This document shows, one piece after another, positions 26,858 to 35,474 of a DNA stretch of 50,032 bases. Under the pieces are notes generated by a model, which saw only the letters and a list, made by a program, of their open reading frames with translations, was not told the DNA's origin and made no database searches. The stretch comes from Candidatus Zhuqueibacterota bacterium (GTDB lineage: Bacteria > Zhuqueibacterota > Zhuqueibacteria > Zhuqueibacterales > Geothermadaptataceae), in assembly GCA_030950365.1 (NCBI GenBank), contig JAUZRQ010000079.1, forward strand, positions 1 to 50,032. The letters run 5' to 3'. The position numbers were made by a program, and so were the translations under genes. Every line of letters starts with the position of its first letter. Position 1 is the stretch's first letter.

Positions 26858-28033
26858 ATGACACGCAACGAAAAGCCGATTTTCGACGAGTGGCAGGGCA
26901 AGTCGCTGGAGGAGGTGCTGGCGATTTGCCGGGATCTGGTGGAGGATCCGGATTATCCGACGGTGAAAAAATGGCGCGAGCGGGGTGGCAAGGTGCTGGG
27001 CCATTTTCAGGTGTACTTTCCAGAGGAGATCGCCCACGCCGCCGGTATGCTGCCGGTCAAAATCAACGGTGCGCAGGTGGATGGCATGGAGGCGGATTCG
27101 CATTTCGGCTCCTACCTGTGCTCCATCATCAAAACGTCGCTGGAGCTGGCGCTGACCCACCGTCTCGAACTCGACATGTTCGTGTCGCATCCCATCTGCG
27201 ACGCCGCGCGCAACCTGGCGGCCATCTGGGAGCGCAACATGCCCTACAAAAGCCAGATTCTCTACCTGCCGCAGAATCCCAATTCCGACCATTCGGTGCA
27301 GTACCTGCGCGACGAATACGCGCGGCTTAGAGCCGATATCGAGGAGGTGGTCGGACGCAAGGTGACTGACGAGGCGTTGCGGCATTCCATCGAGGTGTAC
27401 AACGAGAGCCGGCGACTGTTTCGGCGGTTGTACGACATCAAGCGCGAGCGGCCGTGGCTGATCACCGCGGACGAGGCGTATGTGCTGGTGCAACTGGCCG
27501 GTTTCCTGCCGCGCGAGGAGTTCAACGAACTGATGCGCGCGCTGCTGCCGCAAATCGAACAGCGGCCGGCGAAGAAGCAGGACAAGATGCGTGTCGTGTT
27601 CGAGGGCGGTTTTTGCGAGTGCCCGCCCATCGACCTGCTGCAGACCATCGCGCGGTCGTGTTATGTGGTGGACGACGATCTGCTCATCGGCCTGCGCTGG
27701 ATTCAGGACGAGGTGCCCACGGACGGCGATCCCCTGTGGAATCTCGCCGACGCCTACATCAATCATTCGTCGTACAGTCCGGTACAGCACGATGCGCGCA
27801 AGCCCAAGGAGAAGATGCTGCTGCAGCGCATCCGCAACGCCAACGCCGAGGCGGCGATCCTGGCGGCGGCGAAAATGTGCGAGCCCGGGCTGGAAGAGCA
27901 GGTGACCTACAGCAAAACCCTGGACAAAGAGGGCATCCCGTATTTCGTGACCGAGTTCGAGGAGAACCAGACGACGTTCGATCATCTGGGGATTCAACTG
28001 GAGACGTTTTTGGAGAATATTTTGTTTGATTGA
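26858..28033 (+). CDS. bzdN: Benzoyl-CoA reductase, 2-hydroxyacyl-CoA-dehydratase-like subunit (BzdN/BcrC type)
   Basis: Start at ATG 26858 ([20 protein letters not shown]), 391 residues, close to BcrC/BzdN length; the frame is open further upstream but into repeat sequence. It is related to the HgdA/HgdB fold. Candidate cluster ligands are Cys88 (GSYLCSIIK) and Cys114 ([10 protein letters not shown]), with a further GGFCECPP motif. Together with the next subunit it would hold the [4Fe-4S] clusters and bind benzoyl-CoA for the two-electron Birch-like ring reduction driven by ATP. The dedicated ring-degradation neighbours make a dehydratase function unlikely. Subunit naming follows the Azoarcus system and is tentative. 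Confidence 0.85.
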   Translation: MTRNEKPIFDEWQGKSLEEVLAICRDLVEDPDYPTVKKWRERGGKVLGHFQVYFPEEIAHAAGMLPVKINGAQVDGMEADSHFGSYLCSIIKTSLELALTHRLELDMFVSHPICDAARNLAAIWERNMPYKSQILYLPQNPNSDHSVQYLRDEYARLRADIEEVVGRKVTDEALRHSIEVYNESRRLFRRLYDIKRERPWLITADEAYVLVQLAGFLPREEFNELMRALLPQIEQRPAKKQDKMRVVFEGGFCECPPIDLLQTIARSCYVVDDDLLIGLRWIQDEVPTDGDPLWNLADAYINHSSYSPVQHDARKPKEKMLLQRIRNANAEAAILAAAKMCEPGLEEQVTYSKTLDKEGIPYFVTEFEENQTTFDHLGIQLETFLENILFD

Positions 28034-28327
28034 TTGGGATTGCCATAAAGGCACGAAGGACGCAAAGAAAAGCGGACACGGATGACACGGATGGCGCTCT
28101 GCTCGCGTGAAGAGGGCGGTTTGAACCGCGGAGAGATTTTTATTCACTACAAGCCATGAAAAGCATAAAGCAAGCATCAAATTCCTTTAAGGCGCTTTAG
28201 CGTTTTCCCTATTTGAGCCATGCGATTGATCGCGCGGCGGTTTTGATCTGCGCTCTCAGCGTCCCTGCGAGAGAATCAAAAATATCGCTGAAAAGTCAGC
28301 GGCACAATGAAACGGAGGCCCTGAATC

Positions 28328-29626
28328 ATGCCGGAAAACCAATCAAACCATCAAAACGGGATCGTCGGCCGCGGGAACAAGGACGGTGCGAACCTGTTCC
28401 GCCAGTGGTTTCGCGAGCTGACCGAAATCGCAGAGCGAGGCGAATGGGCCGCCTACGTTTTCGTGATGGGCAGCTTCAACGAAGTTCTCAAAGCGTTCGA
28501 CCTGCCGGTGGTGTTCCCGGAAATCAATTCGCTGCAGACGGCGGTGCGCAAGGTGGCGCACGAATACCTGAACGAAGCCGAAGACTACGGCTATTCGCCC
28601 GACATCTGCGGCTACGTGAAGGCGGACGTGGGCGTGCAACTGCGCGGCGGTGAGCATCCCATGGGCCGCATTCCCAAACCTGGACTCGCGGTGCTGACCA
28701 ACGCCTGCAACACCTACATCAAATGGGCCGAAATCTGGGAGCGCATGTACGACATCCCGGTGTTCGTGGTGGATATCCCGGGATCGCGTTCATTGGATTA
28801 TGGGCACGACAAATCGAGCCCGTCCTTCTACAACGATGTGAAATACGTGGCGACGCAGATCCGTGAATTGATCACGCTCTGCGAGCAGCTCACCGGCAAG
28901 AAATTCGATATTGATAAATTCCGGCAGGTGCTGCAATACGCCAACGACATGAGCGTGGGCTGGCGCGATATACTCGAGGCCAACCAGAACCGGCCGGCGG
29001 TGTTCAACGCGCTCACCGATGGCACCATCTATCTCGGCGTGGCCAACGGCTTCCGCGGCATGCGTGAGGGCAGCGAATATTTCAAGAACCTGGTCGAGGA
29101 GATGAATTTCAAGGTGCAGGAGGGCATCGGCACCCTCACCGAGGAGCAGTTCCGGCTGGTGTTTGTCGGCGTGCCCTGCTATCCGATCTTCCGGCGCTTC
29201 AACGAGTTTTTCACCGAGTGGGGCGGCGTGTTCGTGCATTCGACCTACCTGTGGTTCGCGTCCGGCGGCACCAACATCGGGTTCGAATACGATCTGGTCA
29301 ATCCCATCGAGAGTCTGGCCGAGGGCGTGCTGCTGAGCGTGCGCGATGCCATGGACAGCATGTTCCATCAGGAGCAGGCGATTTTGCACATGATCGACCA
29401 CTTTCAGATCGACGGCGTGGTGTACCATCCCATCAAGAGCTGCCGCACGGTCTCGACCGGCCTGGCGGACGGGCGTTATCACGTCATGGCGCAGCGGGAT
29501 GTGTCCACGCTGTTTCTGGAATCGGATATGATGGATCGCCGGGTGGTTTCCGAAGCGCAGATGAAGAACCGCATCGATGCGTTTTTTGAAGGGATGATCT
29601 CGCGGCAGCAGCGGGTGCAGGCTTGA
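28328..29626 (+). CDS. bzdO: Benzoyl-CoA reductase, large catalytic subunit (BzdO/BcrB type)
   Basis: 432 residues with a GGAGG ribosome site, near the length of BcrB/BzdO. Distant HgdA-like fold; recognisable pieces are VFPEINSLQTAVRKVAHEYL, ADVGVQLRGGEHPMGRIP, LTNACNTYIKW (Cys about 126), FVGVPCYPIF and VYHPIKSCRTVSTG. The Cys residues in the last three are probable cluster ligands. It pairs with the preceding subunit as the substrate-reducing half of the enzyme. A 294-base gap with an ATAAAGGCACGAAGGACGC repeat copy and a CCTGCGAGAGA module separates the two genes, unusual for subunits of one complex. Confidence 0.87.
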   Translation: MPENQSNHQNGIVGRGNKDGANLFRQWFRELTEIAERGEWAAYVFVMGSFNEVLKAFDLPVVFPEINSLQTAVRKVAHEYLNEAEDYGYSPDICGYVKADVGVQLRGGEHPMGRIPKPGLAVLTNACNTYIKWAEIWERMYDIPVFVVDIPGSRSLDYGHDKSSPSFYNDVKYVATQIRELITLCEQLTGKKFDIDKFRQVLQYANDMSVGWRDILEANQNRPAVFNALTDGTIYLGVANGFRGMREGSEYFKNLVEEMNFKVQEGIGTLTEEQFRLVFVGVPCYPIFRRFNEFFTEWGGVFVHSTYLWFASGGTNIGFEYDLVNPIESLAEGVLLSVRDAMDSMFHQEQAILHMIDHFQIDGVVYHPIKSCRTVSTGLADGRYHVMAQRDVSTLFLESDMMDRRVVSEAQMKNRIDAFFEGMISRQQRVQA

Positions 29627-29637
29627 AGTTGTGATCC

Positions 29638-29876
29638 ACCACGAAGACACAAGAGAGCACAAAGAAGTGAAGTTATTTTTTTGAGTGGTGGGCGGTACGC
29701 GGTAAGCAGTAAGCAGTAGGCAGTAGGCAGTAGGCACCTTCAAGGTAGCAGCTGTCTCGATGGCCCAGGGACTCTGCGAGAGCCCTGCGCCCCTCCGAGA
29801 AGATTATGAACCTGGCGGCTTTGCGCCTTTGCGTGAACTATATTTAATCGCTTCGTGTTCTTGGTGCCTTTGTGGT
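29638..29876. repeat. Element with inverted terminal repeats and heptamer tract (bzdO-bzdP gap)
   Basis: The left terminus (29638-29664) and the inverted right terminus (29851-29876) match at about 20 positions with one indel; the right end is followed by AAAATAAAAA as in the had-oah copy. The length is 239 bases, equal to the copy at 26589. The interior holds six GTAGGCA-like heptamers (29695-29736), half of a GGCACCTT hairpin (29732-29746) and CTCTGCGAGAG. It lies directly upstream of the bzdP-like ribosome site. Confidence 0.65.
29695..29736. repeat. GTAGGCA heptamer tandem repeat
   Basis: Six consecutive 7-base units: GTACGCG, GTAAGCA, GTAAGCA, GTAGGCA, GTAGGCA, GTAGGCA. A related, shorter and degenerate tract (GGCAGGCAGTTGGCAGTAGGC) lies in the dch-SDR gap near 25707. 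Slippage-prone sequence of unknown role. Confidence 0.75.
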
Positions 29877-29902
29877 AAAATAAAAATCAACGGAGGATCA
29901 AG

Positions 29903-30715
29903 ATGGCATACGCGGCAGGTGTGGATGTGGGTTCGACACAGACGAAGGCGGTGATTATCAACGAAAAGAAAGAGATCGTCGGCCGGGCGCTGATCGACAC
30001 CGGCGCGAATGTGACCGCGGCGGCAGAAAACGCCTACCGGTTGGCGCTGCAAAATTCTGGCGTGATGGAGGAAGAGGTGGAGTACGTGGTGGGCACCGGC
30101 TACGGCCGCTACAAAGTCACGTTTGGCAACAAGCAGGTGACGGAAATCTCCTGCCACGGCCGCGGGGCGGTGCACATGTTTCCGGGCACGCGCACGGTGC
30201 TGGACATGGGCGGGCAGGACAGCAAGGCCATCCGGGTGAACGAAAAGGGCGAGATTCTGGATTTTTGCATGAACGACAAGTGCGCCGCCGGCACGGGCCG
30301 CTTCCTGGGCGCGGCCGCCATGGCGTTAGACATCCCGCTGCCGGAGCTGGGCCCCACGGCGCTGAAGGCCACCAAACCGGTACGCATTTCCACCACCTGC
30401 ACGGTGTTTGCCGAATCGGAGGTGCTGTCGTGGCTGGGCAAGGGCAAGAAAATCGAGGACATTCTCTGGGGCGTGCATGTGTCCATCGCCTCGCGGACGA
30501 TTGGCTTGCTGCGGCGCGTGGGCATCGAAGAGGAGATCACCTTCACCGGCGGGGTGGCAAAGAACATCGGCATGATCCGGGCGCTGGAAGAGGCGCTGGG
30601 CAAAACGCTGAACGTTAGCGACGATTCGCATTTTATGGGCGCGCTGGGCGCGGCGCTGTTCGCTCTGGATCACATCAAGGCGAGCCGCAAGCCGGGAAAG
30701 AAGGTGGTGGTGTAA
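29903..30715 (+). CDS. bzdP: Benzoyl-CoA reductase ATPase/activator subunit (BzdP-like)
   Basis: 270 residues, a BadF/BadG/BcrA/BcrD-family ATPase of the ASKHA fold, with a GGAGGATC ribosome site. Phosphate loops: [14 protein letters not shown] and [11 protein letters not shown]; adenosine motif [11 protein letters not shown]. Cysteines 127 ([11 protein letters not shown]) and 166 ([11 protein letters not shown]) sit at the positions that hold the dimer-bridging [4Fe-4S] cluster in the related activator HgdC. It uses ATP hydrolysis to lower the potential of electrons passed to the catalytic subunits. The short length argues for the Bzd rather than the Bcr/Bad subtype, whose alpha ATPase is larger. 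P/Q labelling follows gene order and is tentative. Confidence 0.87.
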   Translation: MAYAAGVDVGSTQTKAVIINEKKEIVGRALIDTGANVTAAAENAYRLALQNSGVMEEEVEYVVGTGYGRYKVTFGNKQVTEISCHGRGAVHMFPGTRTVLDMGGQDSKAIRVNEKGEILDFCMNDKCAAGTGRFLGAAAMALDIPLPELGPTALKATKPVRISTTCTVFAESEVLSWLGKGKKIEDILWGVHVSIASRTIGLLRRVGIEEEITFTGGVAKNIGMIRALEEALGKTLNVSDDSHFMGALGAALFALDHIKASRKPGKKVVV

Positions 30716-31001
30716 TGAGTTTTTTTACCACAAAGACACAAAGCGCACAAAGGCCAAAGCGAACACGGATAACGCGGATTTGCGCGGATGGAGGTCTGCT
30801 TGTATAAAGATGGCGATTTGAACTACAATCTATGAAGAGTCCAAAGAAAAAATTGAAATCTTTGAAGGCGCTTCAGCGTTTTTCCCGAATTGAGCCGTGC
30901 GATTCATCGCGCGGCGGTTCTGATCTGAACTCCGCATGCCCTGAGGCCCAGATAAATATCCAGATAAAACATAAGATAATAAAATAATAGGAAATGTAAT
31001 T

Positions 31002-31373
31002 ATGACCTTCTGCACAGCGATCAATTGCATGGATGGCCGGGTGCAGTTGCCGGTGATTCGCTATCTACAGCAGCGCTTCGGCGTGGAGTATGTGGACACC
31101 ATCACCGAGCCGGGACCGAACCGGATTCTGGCCGAGCGCACCAATGCAGCGCTGGTGCAATCGATTCTCACCCGGCTGAACATTTCGGTGGAAAAACACG
31201 GCTCGCTCGGCATTGCGGTGGTGGGCCATCACGACTGCGCCGGTAATCCGGCCTCCCGCGAGGAGCAGGTACAGCACATCGCGCAAGCGGTGGAATTCCT
31301 GCGCGGTCAATATGCCGGCATGGAGATCATCGGGCTGTGGGCGAATGAGCGCTGGCAGGTGGAGGAGGTTTGA
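31002..31373 (+). CDS. Mini beta-carbonic-anhydrase-like zinc protein
   Basis: 123 residues with an AGGAAA ribosome site. It shows the beta-carbonic-anhydrase zinc and activation pattern: CxDxR as Cys9-Met-Asp11-Gly-Arg13, and HxxC as His76-His-Asp-Cys79 (VVGHHDCAGNP). It is much shorter than true beta enzymes (about 200 residues), lacking much of the dimer framework. Conserved-looking blocks DTITEPGPNRIL and GLWANERWQVEEV flank the site. A CO2/bicarbonate role is possible but unproven. It lies between the two ATPase subunit genes of the reductase, on the same strand, which suggests an accessory function. Confidence 0.7.
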   Translation: MTFCTAINCMDGRVQLPVIRYLQQRFGVEYVDTITEPGPNRILAERTNAALVQSILTRLNISVEKHGSLGIAVVGHHDCAGNPASREEQVQHIAQAVEFLRGQYAGMEIIGLWANERWQVEEV

Positions 31374-31407
31374 CTCACCACATAGTCAGAAAGGGTTAGG
31401 CGAAATA

Positions 31408-31440
31408 AGACACCAGGCACTTTCAAGGTGCCTGATGTCT
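31408..31440. repeat. GGCACCTT-family hairpin
   Basis: AGACACCAGGCACTTT (31408-31423) and AAGGTGCCTGATGTCT (31425-31440) pair at 14 of 16 positions around one C, nearly identical to 15547-15579. It follows the carbonic-anhydrase-like gene by 35 bases. Further along the same gap are CCCTTGTGGGCGGGCG and CCCACGAGGGGCCGTGGC words. Confidence 0.65.
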
Positions 31441-31608
31441 CGAGTAGTTCCCGTCCCTTGTGGGCGGGCGTTCTGCGGCAGGATTTCGGTTTAGTTGATG
31501 TAATGATTGCGGTGGCCAATACCACCGGCCCACGAGGGGCCGTGGCAACATTCCATTGAATTCGTGAAATCAAATACTTCGAATCACCGTTCATTCGAGG
31601 ATACAATT

Positions 31609-32433
31609 ATGGCCATTACATTGGGACTGGATGTCGGCTCGACCTACACCAAGGCGGTGTTGCTGGATGAGCAGCAGCAGATTCTCGCCAAATGGATGCA
31701 GCCCACCGGGCACCGCATCCGCGAGGTGGCGGAAGAAGTCACCAACAACGTGGTGAAAGCCGCGGGACTCCGCCGGGATGAGGTGGCGTACATCATCACC
31801 ACCGGCTATGCCCGGCATCAGGTGCCGTTCCGCGATCTGCAGGTGACCGACCTGACCGCCACGGCGCGCGGCGCGCGGTTCCTGTACCCAAACACCCGCA
31901 CGGTGCTCGATATCGGCGGGCAGACCATGAAGGCCAGCCGCATCGATGAGAGAGCCAAAGTGCAGACGTTCCGGCTCAACGACAAGTGCGCCTCCGGCAC
32001 CGGCGCGTTTCTGGAAAAAACGGTGCGCTATATGGGATACACCACCGAGGACATCGGCTCGCTGCTGAAGCTGGCCAAGCAGAGCGTGCCCATTTCCGGC
32101 GTGTGTGCGGTATTTGCCGAGTCCGAAGTGATCAACCACCTTTCCAACGGCGTGCCGCCGGAGGAGATCATGTACGGCTCGGTGCTGTCGCTGATGGACC
32201 GCGCGGTACAGCTCATGCGGCGCATCAAGGCCGCGCCGGAGTTTACCCTGCTGGGCGGCATTCTGCGCTGGGAAACCATGGCCAATGCCATCCGCAAGCG
32301 CATGGATACCGAAGTAAACGTGCCACCGGGCGACATGCCGCAGTTCACCGCCGCGCTGGGCTGCGCGCTGCTGGGACAGGTGCGGCTGAAAAAACTGGCC
32401 GCGGAATCGAAAACCACCACAGCGCCGGCCTGA
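31609..32433 (+). CDS. bzdQ: Benzoyl-CoA reductase ATPase subunit (BzdQ-like)
   Basis: Start at ATG 31609 ([20 protein letters not shown]), 274 residues. Second ASKHA ATPase of the reductase: [39 protein letters not shown] and [11 protein letters not shown]. Cys127 and Cys166 ([12 protein letters not shown]) coincide with those of the first ATPase, so the two probably form a heterodimer bridged by one [4Fe-4S] cluster. The stop codon overlaps the start of the next small gene (TGATG), indicating translational coupling. The gap of 235 bases before it holds hairpin repeats. Confidence 0.87.
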   Translation: MAITLGLDVGSTYTKAVLLDEQQQILAKWMQPTGHRIREVAEEVTNNVVKAAGLRRDEVAYIITTGYARHQVPFRDLQVTDLTATARGARFLYPNTRTVLDIGGQTMKASRIDERAKVQTFRLNDKCASGTGAFLEKTVRYMGYTTEDIGSLLKLAKQSVPISGVCAVFAESEVINHLSNGVPPEEIMYGSVLSLMDRAVQLMRRIKAAPEFTLLGGILRWETMANAIRKRMDTEVNVPPGDMPQFTAALGCALLGQVRLKKLAAESKTTTAPA

Positions 32434-32741
32434 TGGCCACTGCGGAGAGGCTCATGAAGAAACCCGAACCCGAAACCCGCGCCACGGCCTGTTCGGTGGA
32501 GGCCAGCGGCGCGCTGTCGTGCCACTTGGAAACGGATGCGGCCCTGTTCGCCACCGGCTGGGAGCGGCGGTTTATTGCCGAGCCGCAGCGCGCCGAAGAG
32601 ATGGCGCAGATGTACCGCGAGCTCGGCTTTGCCGTCCGTCTGGAGCCAGTGAAGCTGATCAACCTCAAAAACCAATGCGCCGGCTGCCAGGTGGTGTTCG
32701 AGAAATTCCTGGCGGTGTACACCAAAAAAGAGGGGACGTGA
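32433..32741 (+). CDS. Small CxxC protein coupled to the reductase ATPase gene
   Basis: 102 residues. The ATG overlaps the TGA of the preceding gene by one base, so it is translated with the ATPase subunit. After a variable N-terminus, the conserved-looking core is GWERRFIAEPQRAEEMAQMYRELGF, then RLEPV, then NQCAGCQVVFEKFL and VYTKK. The CxxC pair could bind metal or be redox active; two more Cys lie at about residues 20 and 30. No family function known to me; location points to assembly, electron delivery or maturation of benzoyl-CoA reductase (inference). Confidence 0.75.
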   Translation: MATAERLMKKPEPETRATACSVEASGALSCHLETDAALFATGWERRFIAEPQRAEEMAQMYRELGFAVRLEPVKLINLKNQCAGCQVVFEKFLAVYTKKEGT

Positions 32742-33089
32742 TGGGGCATTCTGTAGCTCACCACAAAGGCACAAAGAGCACGAAGAAAAGCGGACACGGA
32801 TGACACAGATCACGCGGATGGGTACGGATTTGGGGGAGGATATCACCGCGCGATCAAACAGGATTTCTGCCCCCGTTTTCTCTTTTTGATGGAATCTTTC
32901 TGATCCGGTGAATTTTTCAGACACCGTTACAAACGGTGTCTGATTTATCTCTGTACCGTCTCTATATCCTATCCATTCACTTTCCCTAATCTCCCCGTCC
33001 TAATTCGCTTTGAGCTGGCCGAAGTGGTTTTTACCTTATGACCTCTTACCCAGCAATGGTGTGAGGAGCCACGAGGAACACTAGCGGTT
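32742..33089. other. Intergenic region with repeats and hairpin
   Basis: About 350 bases ending the benzoyl-CoA cluster. It contains an ACCACAAAGGCACAAAGAGC copy near 32760, GCGGACACGGATGACAC near 32790, and the perfect hairpin CAGACACCGTT-ACA-AACGGTGTCTG (32918-32942), which could terminate the cluster transcript. No gene seen. Confidence 0.55.
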
Positions 33090-34997
33090 ATGCGATTCGA
33101 ACGTATCATCGGGATTTCGGTGCTGTCGTTGTTGGTGTGCCGCGGGCCGGCGATGCCGCAAACGGTCACGGTGCAGAAGCGTCTCGATGGACAGGCTACC
33201 ATTTACCGGCTGAGCAACGATAAACTCGAAGTGAGCCTTTGGTTTGAGAACGGGCAGTTGCGCTTGGAGCGGGTGGCTGCCCTGGAAGACTGGCTGAAAC
33301 AATACGGCAGTCGCCGGCTGGCCGTGGAGCTGGATGGCGGTTTCGAGATCGATGTGCAATGGACTGGCTGGCGGATGCCGGGCAAAGCGCACAACGCAGA
33401 CAATCCGCTGCGCATCACTCAATCGGCGTTTGAGCTGACGGGCGATCGCATCGAGCAGGAAGGCGGCGCGCGGCGGCTCATCCTCGAGGGGCGGTTGCTC
33501 AACGGCGCGTTCGAGGTGCGGCTGGTGTCTCGGCTGGCGCCGGGCGATTTTTTCGTGCTCCGAAAAATTGCCGTGCGCGATCCGAAGGCGCGGCGGCATT
33601 TCCTGCGCTGGCTGTGGCCGCGCAGCGGCTTTTTATTCGGCCGGATGACGATTCTGAAATCCGGAGGCTTCGGCAATCCGCTGGCGATTGCCACAGACGA
33701 CGGCGGCGCGTTTTTCGGGCTGGAATTTCCGGCGGGCACCAACCGCCTGAAGGCAAAAGCCGAACACAGAACCCGCATCCGCTGCGGGCAGGAATTCGGC
33801 GTGCTCATCGACAACACGTGGATCGAAAGCGAGTGGGCCGTGACCGGCCTCACGCCCAACCGCAATGTGCGGCTGTGGTTTTACCGGTATCTCGATGATA
33901 TCCGCGTGGCGCCGCTGCGGCCGTTCCTGCTGTACAACACCTGGTACGGCGTGCGTTCGCCCGAATACACCCAACGGCCAGAGGACGTGATGAACGAAGC
34001 GCACCTGTTGCGCATCATCCGCGATTTCCGCCGCGAGATGCTGGAAGAGCGCGGGCTGCGGCTGGATGCGTTCGTGCTGGATGCCTGATGGGATGTGTAC
34101 AAAAGCAACTGGCGGCTGCGGCCGGCCGAGTTCCCCAATGGCCTGCGGCCTATCCGTGAAGCGCTGAACGAGATGGGCACGCAACTCGGTATCTGGCTCG
34201 GGCCCATCGGCGGCTATTCGTACCGCCGCTGGCGCGTGGACTGGATACGCGAGCACGGCTGCGAAACCGTGCGCGATCAGCTCTGCCTGGCCGGCAAGAA
34301 TTACCACGCGCTGTTCAAAAAACGGGTGGTGGATTTCGTCGCCCGCGACAGCGTGGGCTATTTCAAATGGGACGGCATCCAGTTTTCCTGCAGCGAGCCG
34401 GATCACGGTCATCCCGTGGGCCTTTATTCGCGGCGCGCGGTCATGGAAGCGGTCATCGATCTGTGCCGGGCCGTGCGCGAAAAAGATCCCGACATTTTCC
34501 TCAACATCACCTCGGGCACCTGGCTCAGCCCGTGGTGGCTGAAATACGCCAACCAGATCTGGATGCAGGGGCGTGATTACGGCTACGCCAACGTACCGTC
34601 TATCAGCCGCCGCGACGCCGCCATCACCTACCGCGATGTGGTGCTGTACGAAAATTTCGGCAAAAACGATTTCTGGTTTCCCATTGCAAACCTCATGACT
34701 CACGGTATCATCAAGGGGCACCTGCAGAAGCTCGGCGGCGAGCGCGAGCCCATCGACAAATTCACCGACAACGCCATTCTGTACTTCGCCCGCGGCGTGT
34801 CCATGTGGGAGCTGTATATTTCGCCGAACCTGCTCACAGATGCAGAGTGGGATGCCATCGCCGGGGCCATCCGGTGGGCGCGTGACCGGTTTGAGGTGCT
34901 CATGCACACGGCCATGATCGGCGGCAATCCCGGGCGCCGAATCGCATTTGAATGCGTTAGCAAAATGTCCTGGCATTCCATGCCGCCGCGACCCTAA
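33090..34997 (+). pseudogene. Broken alpha-galactosidase-like glycoside hydrolase
   Basis: One reading frame interrupted by TGA at 34086-34088. The first part (333 codons) has a signal peptide and a beta-sandwich region ending in LRLDAFVLDA; after the stop the same frame continues WDVYKSNWRLRP, GIWLGPIGGYS, VGYFKWDGIQFS, NITSGTWLSPWW and ARGVSMWELYISP. The layout (N-terminal sandwich, then a TIM barrel with GYFKWDG carrying the likely nucleophile Asp) suggests a GH36/melibiase-like enzyme. Homologues typically read DDGW where DA-stop-W is found here. The frame also ends soon after GGNPGRR, without the usual C-terminal domain. TGA is a normal stop in this genome, so recoding is unlikely. Confidence 0.65.
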
Positions 34998-35087
34998 CCG
35001 GCGGATGAGGTGGTGAAGCAGGTACAGATAGCCGCGTAAATCCTCGATCTGAACCCATAGAAGCTGCTTTGTTTTTGGGAGCAGCAT

Positions 35088-35130
35088 AAAAAAGCGACGC
35101 ATCCGCGGCACAGGCCGTCAGATGCGTCGC
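35088..35130 (-). terminator. Rho-independent terminator of the cytochrome-porin operon
   Basis: GCGACGCATC (35094-35103) and GATGCGTCGC (35121-35130) form a perfect 10-bp stem. On the minus strand it is followed by six T (35088-35093). It lies about 35 bases after the stop of the lipoprotein cytochrome gene. Confidence 0.85.
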
Positions 35131-35164
35131 CTCTGGATTTCGAGCGGCTATGGGAGGAATCGCG

Positions 35165-35449
35165 TTAGTTGCTGGCTTTGAGGAACTCGATGATTTTTTC
35201 TGCTTCCACCGCCGTTAAATTCGCTCGAGTGCGCATGTGCATAACCGCCACTTCCCACTGTGCATCGGTCAGATTGGCCGGCGGCCGGATGTTATGGCAG
35301 CGGATGCAATTATCGCCCCAGAGTTGAGCGCCCGGTTGTTGCTTAATCGGGGTATTCCCTGCACAGTTGGTTAGGACAACCAAGAGGCCGCTTATAGCGA
35401 TAACAGTCAAAAGCCCTTTCCATGAAGATGATTTTTCTGATGTGTTCAT
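35165..35449 (-). CDS. Small lipoprotein c-type cytochrome
   Basis: 94 residues from ATG 35449 (MNTSEKSSSWKG), chosen because GGAGG lies 8 bases before it; ATG 35455 would be too close. A hydrophobic segment ends in a lipobox (LVVLTNC), so it is probably lipid-anchored. One heme site, CIRCH, is followed by an ANLTDAQWEVAVMHMRTRANL helix with candidate axial Met and ending EAEKIIEFLKASN. Last gene of a three-gene unit with a porin and a second cytochrome. The gene unit has visibly lower GC than its surroundings. Confidence 0.85.
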   Translation of the reverse strand: MNTSEKSSSWKGLLTVIAISGLLVVLTNCAGNTPIKQQPGAQLWGDNCIRCHNIRPPANLTDAQWEVAVMHMRTRANLTAVEAEKIIEFLKASN

Positions 35450-35474
35450 AACCATCGCCTCCTGTCTATATTTA

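Noticed and set aside
26768-28180. 470-codon minus-strand frame over the BzdN-like gene
   Set aside because: Antisense of a well supported reductase subunit; no domain and strong composition bias.
29695-29736. Short tandem repeat as a CRISPR array
   Set aside because: Units are 7 bases with no spacers and no cas genes nearby.
34086-34088. TGA as selenocysteine or tryptophan codon in the glycosidase
   Set aside because: Many intact genes here end in TGA, no SECIS-like context was seen, and the 3' end is also damaged; a dead gene or base error is simpler.
33633-35111. 492-codon minus-strand open frame across the glycosidase region
   Set aside because: The plus strand carries a recognisable glycosidase through most of it; the minus frame has no family features. 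Only its first 40 codons lie outside, and they match nothing I know.
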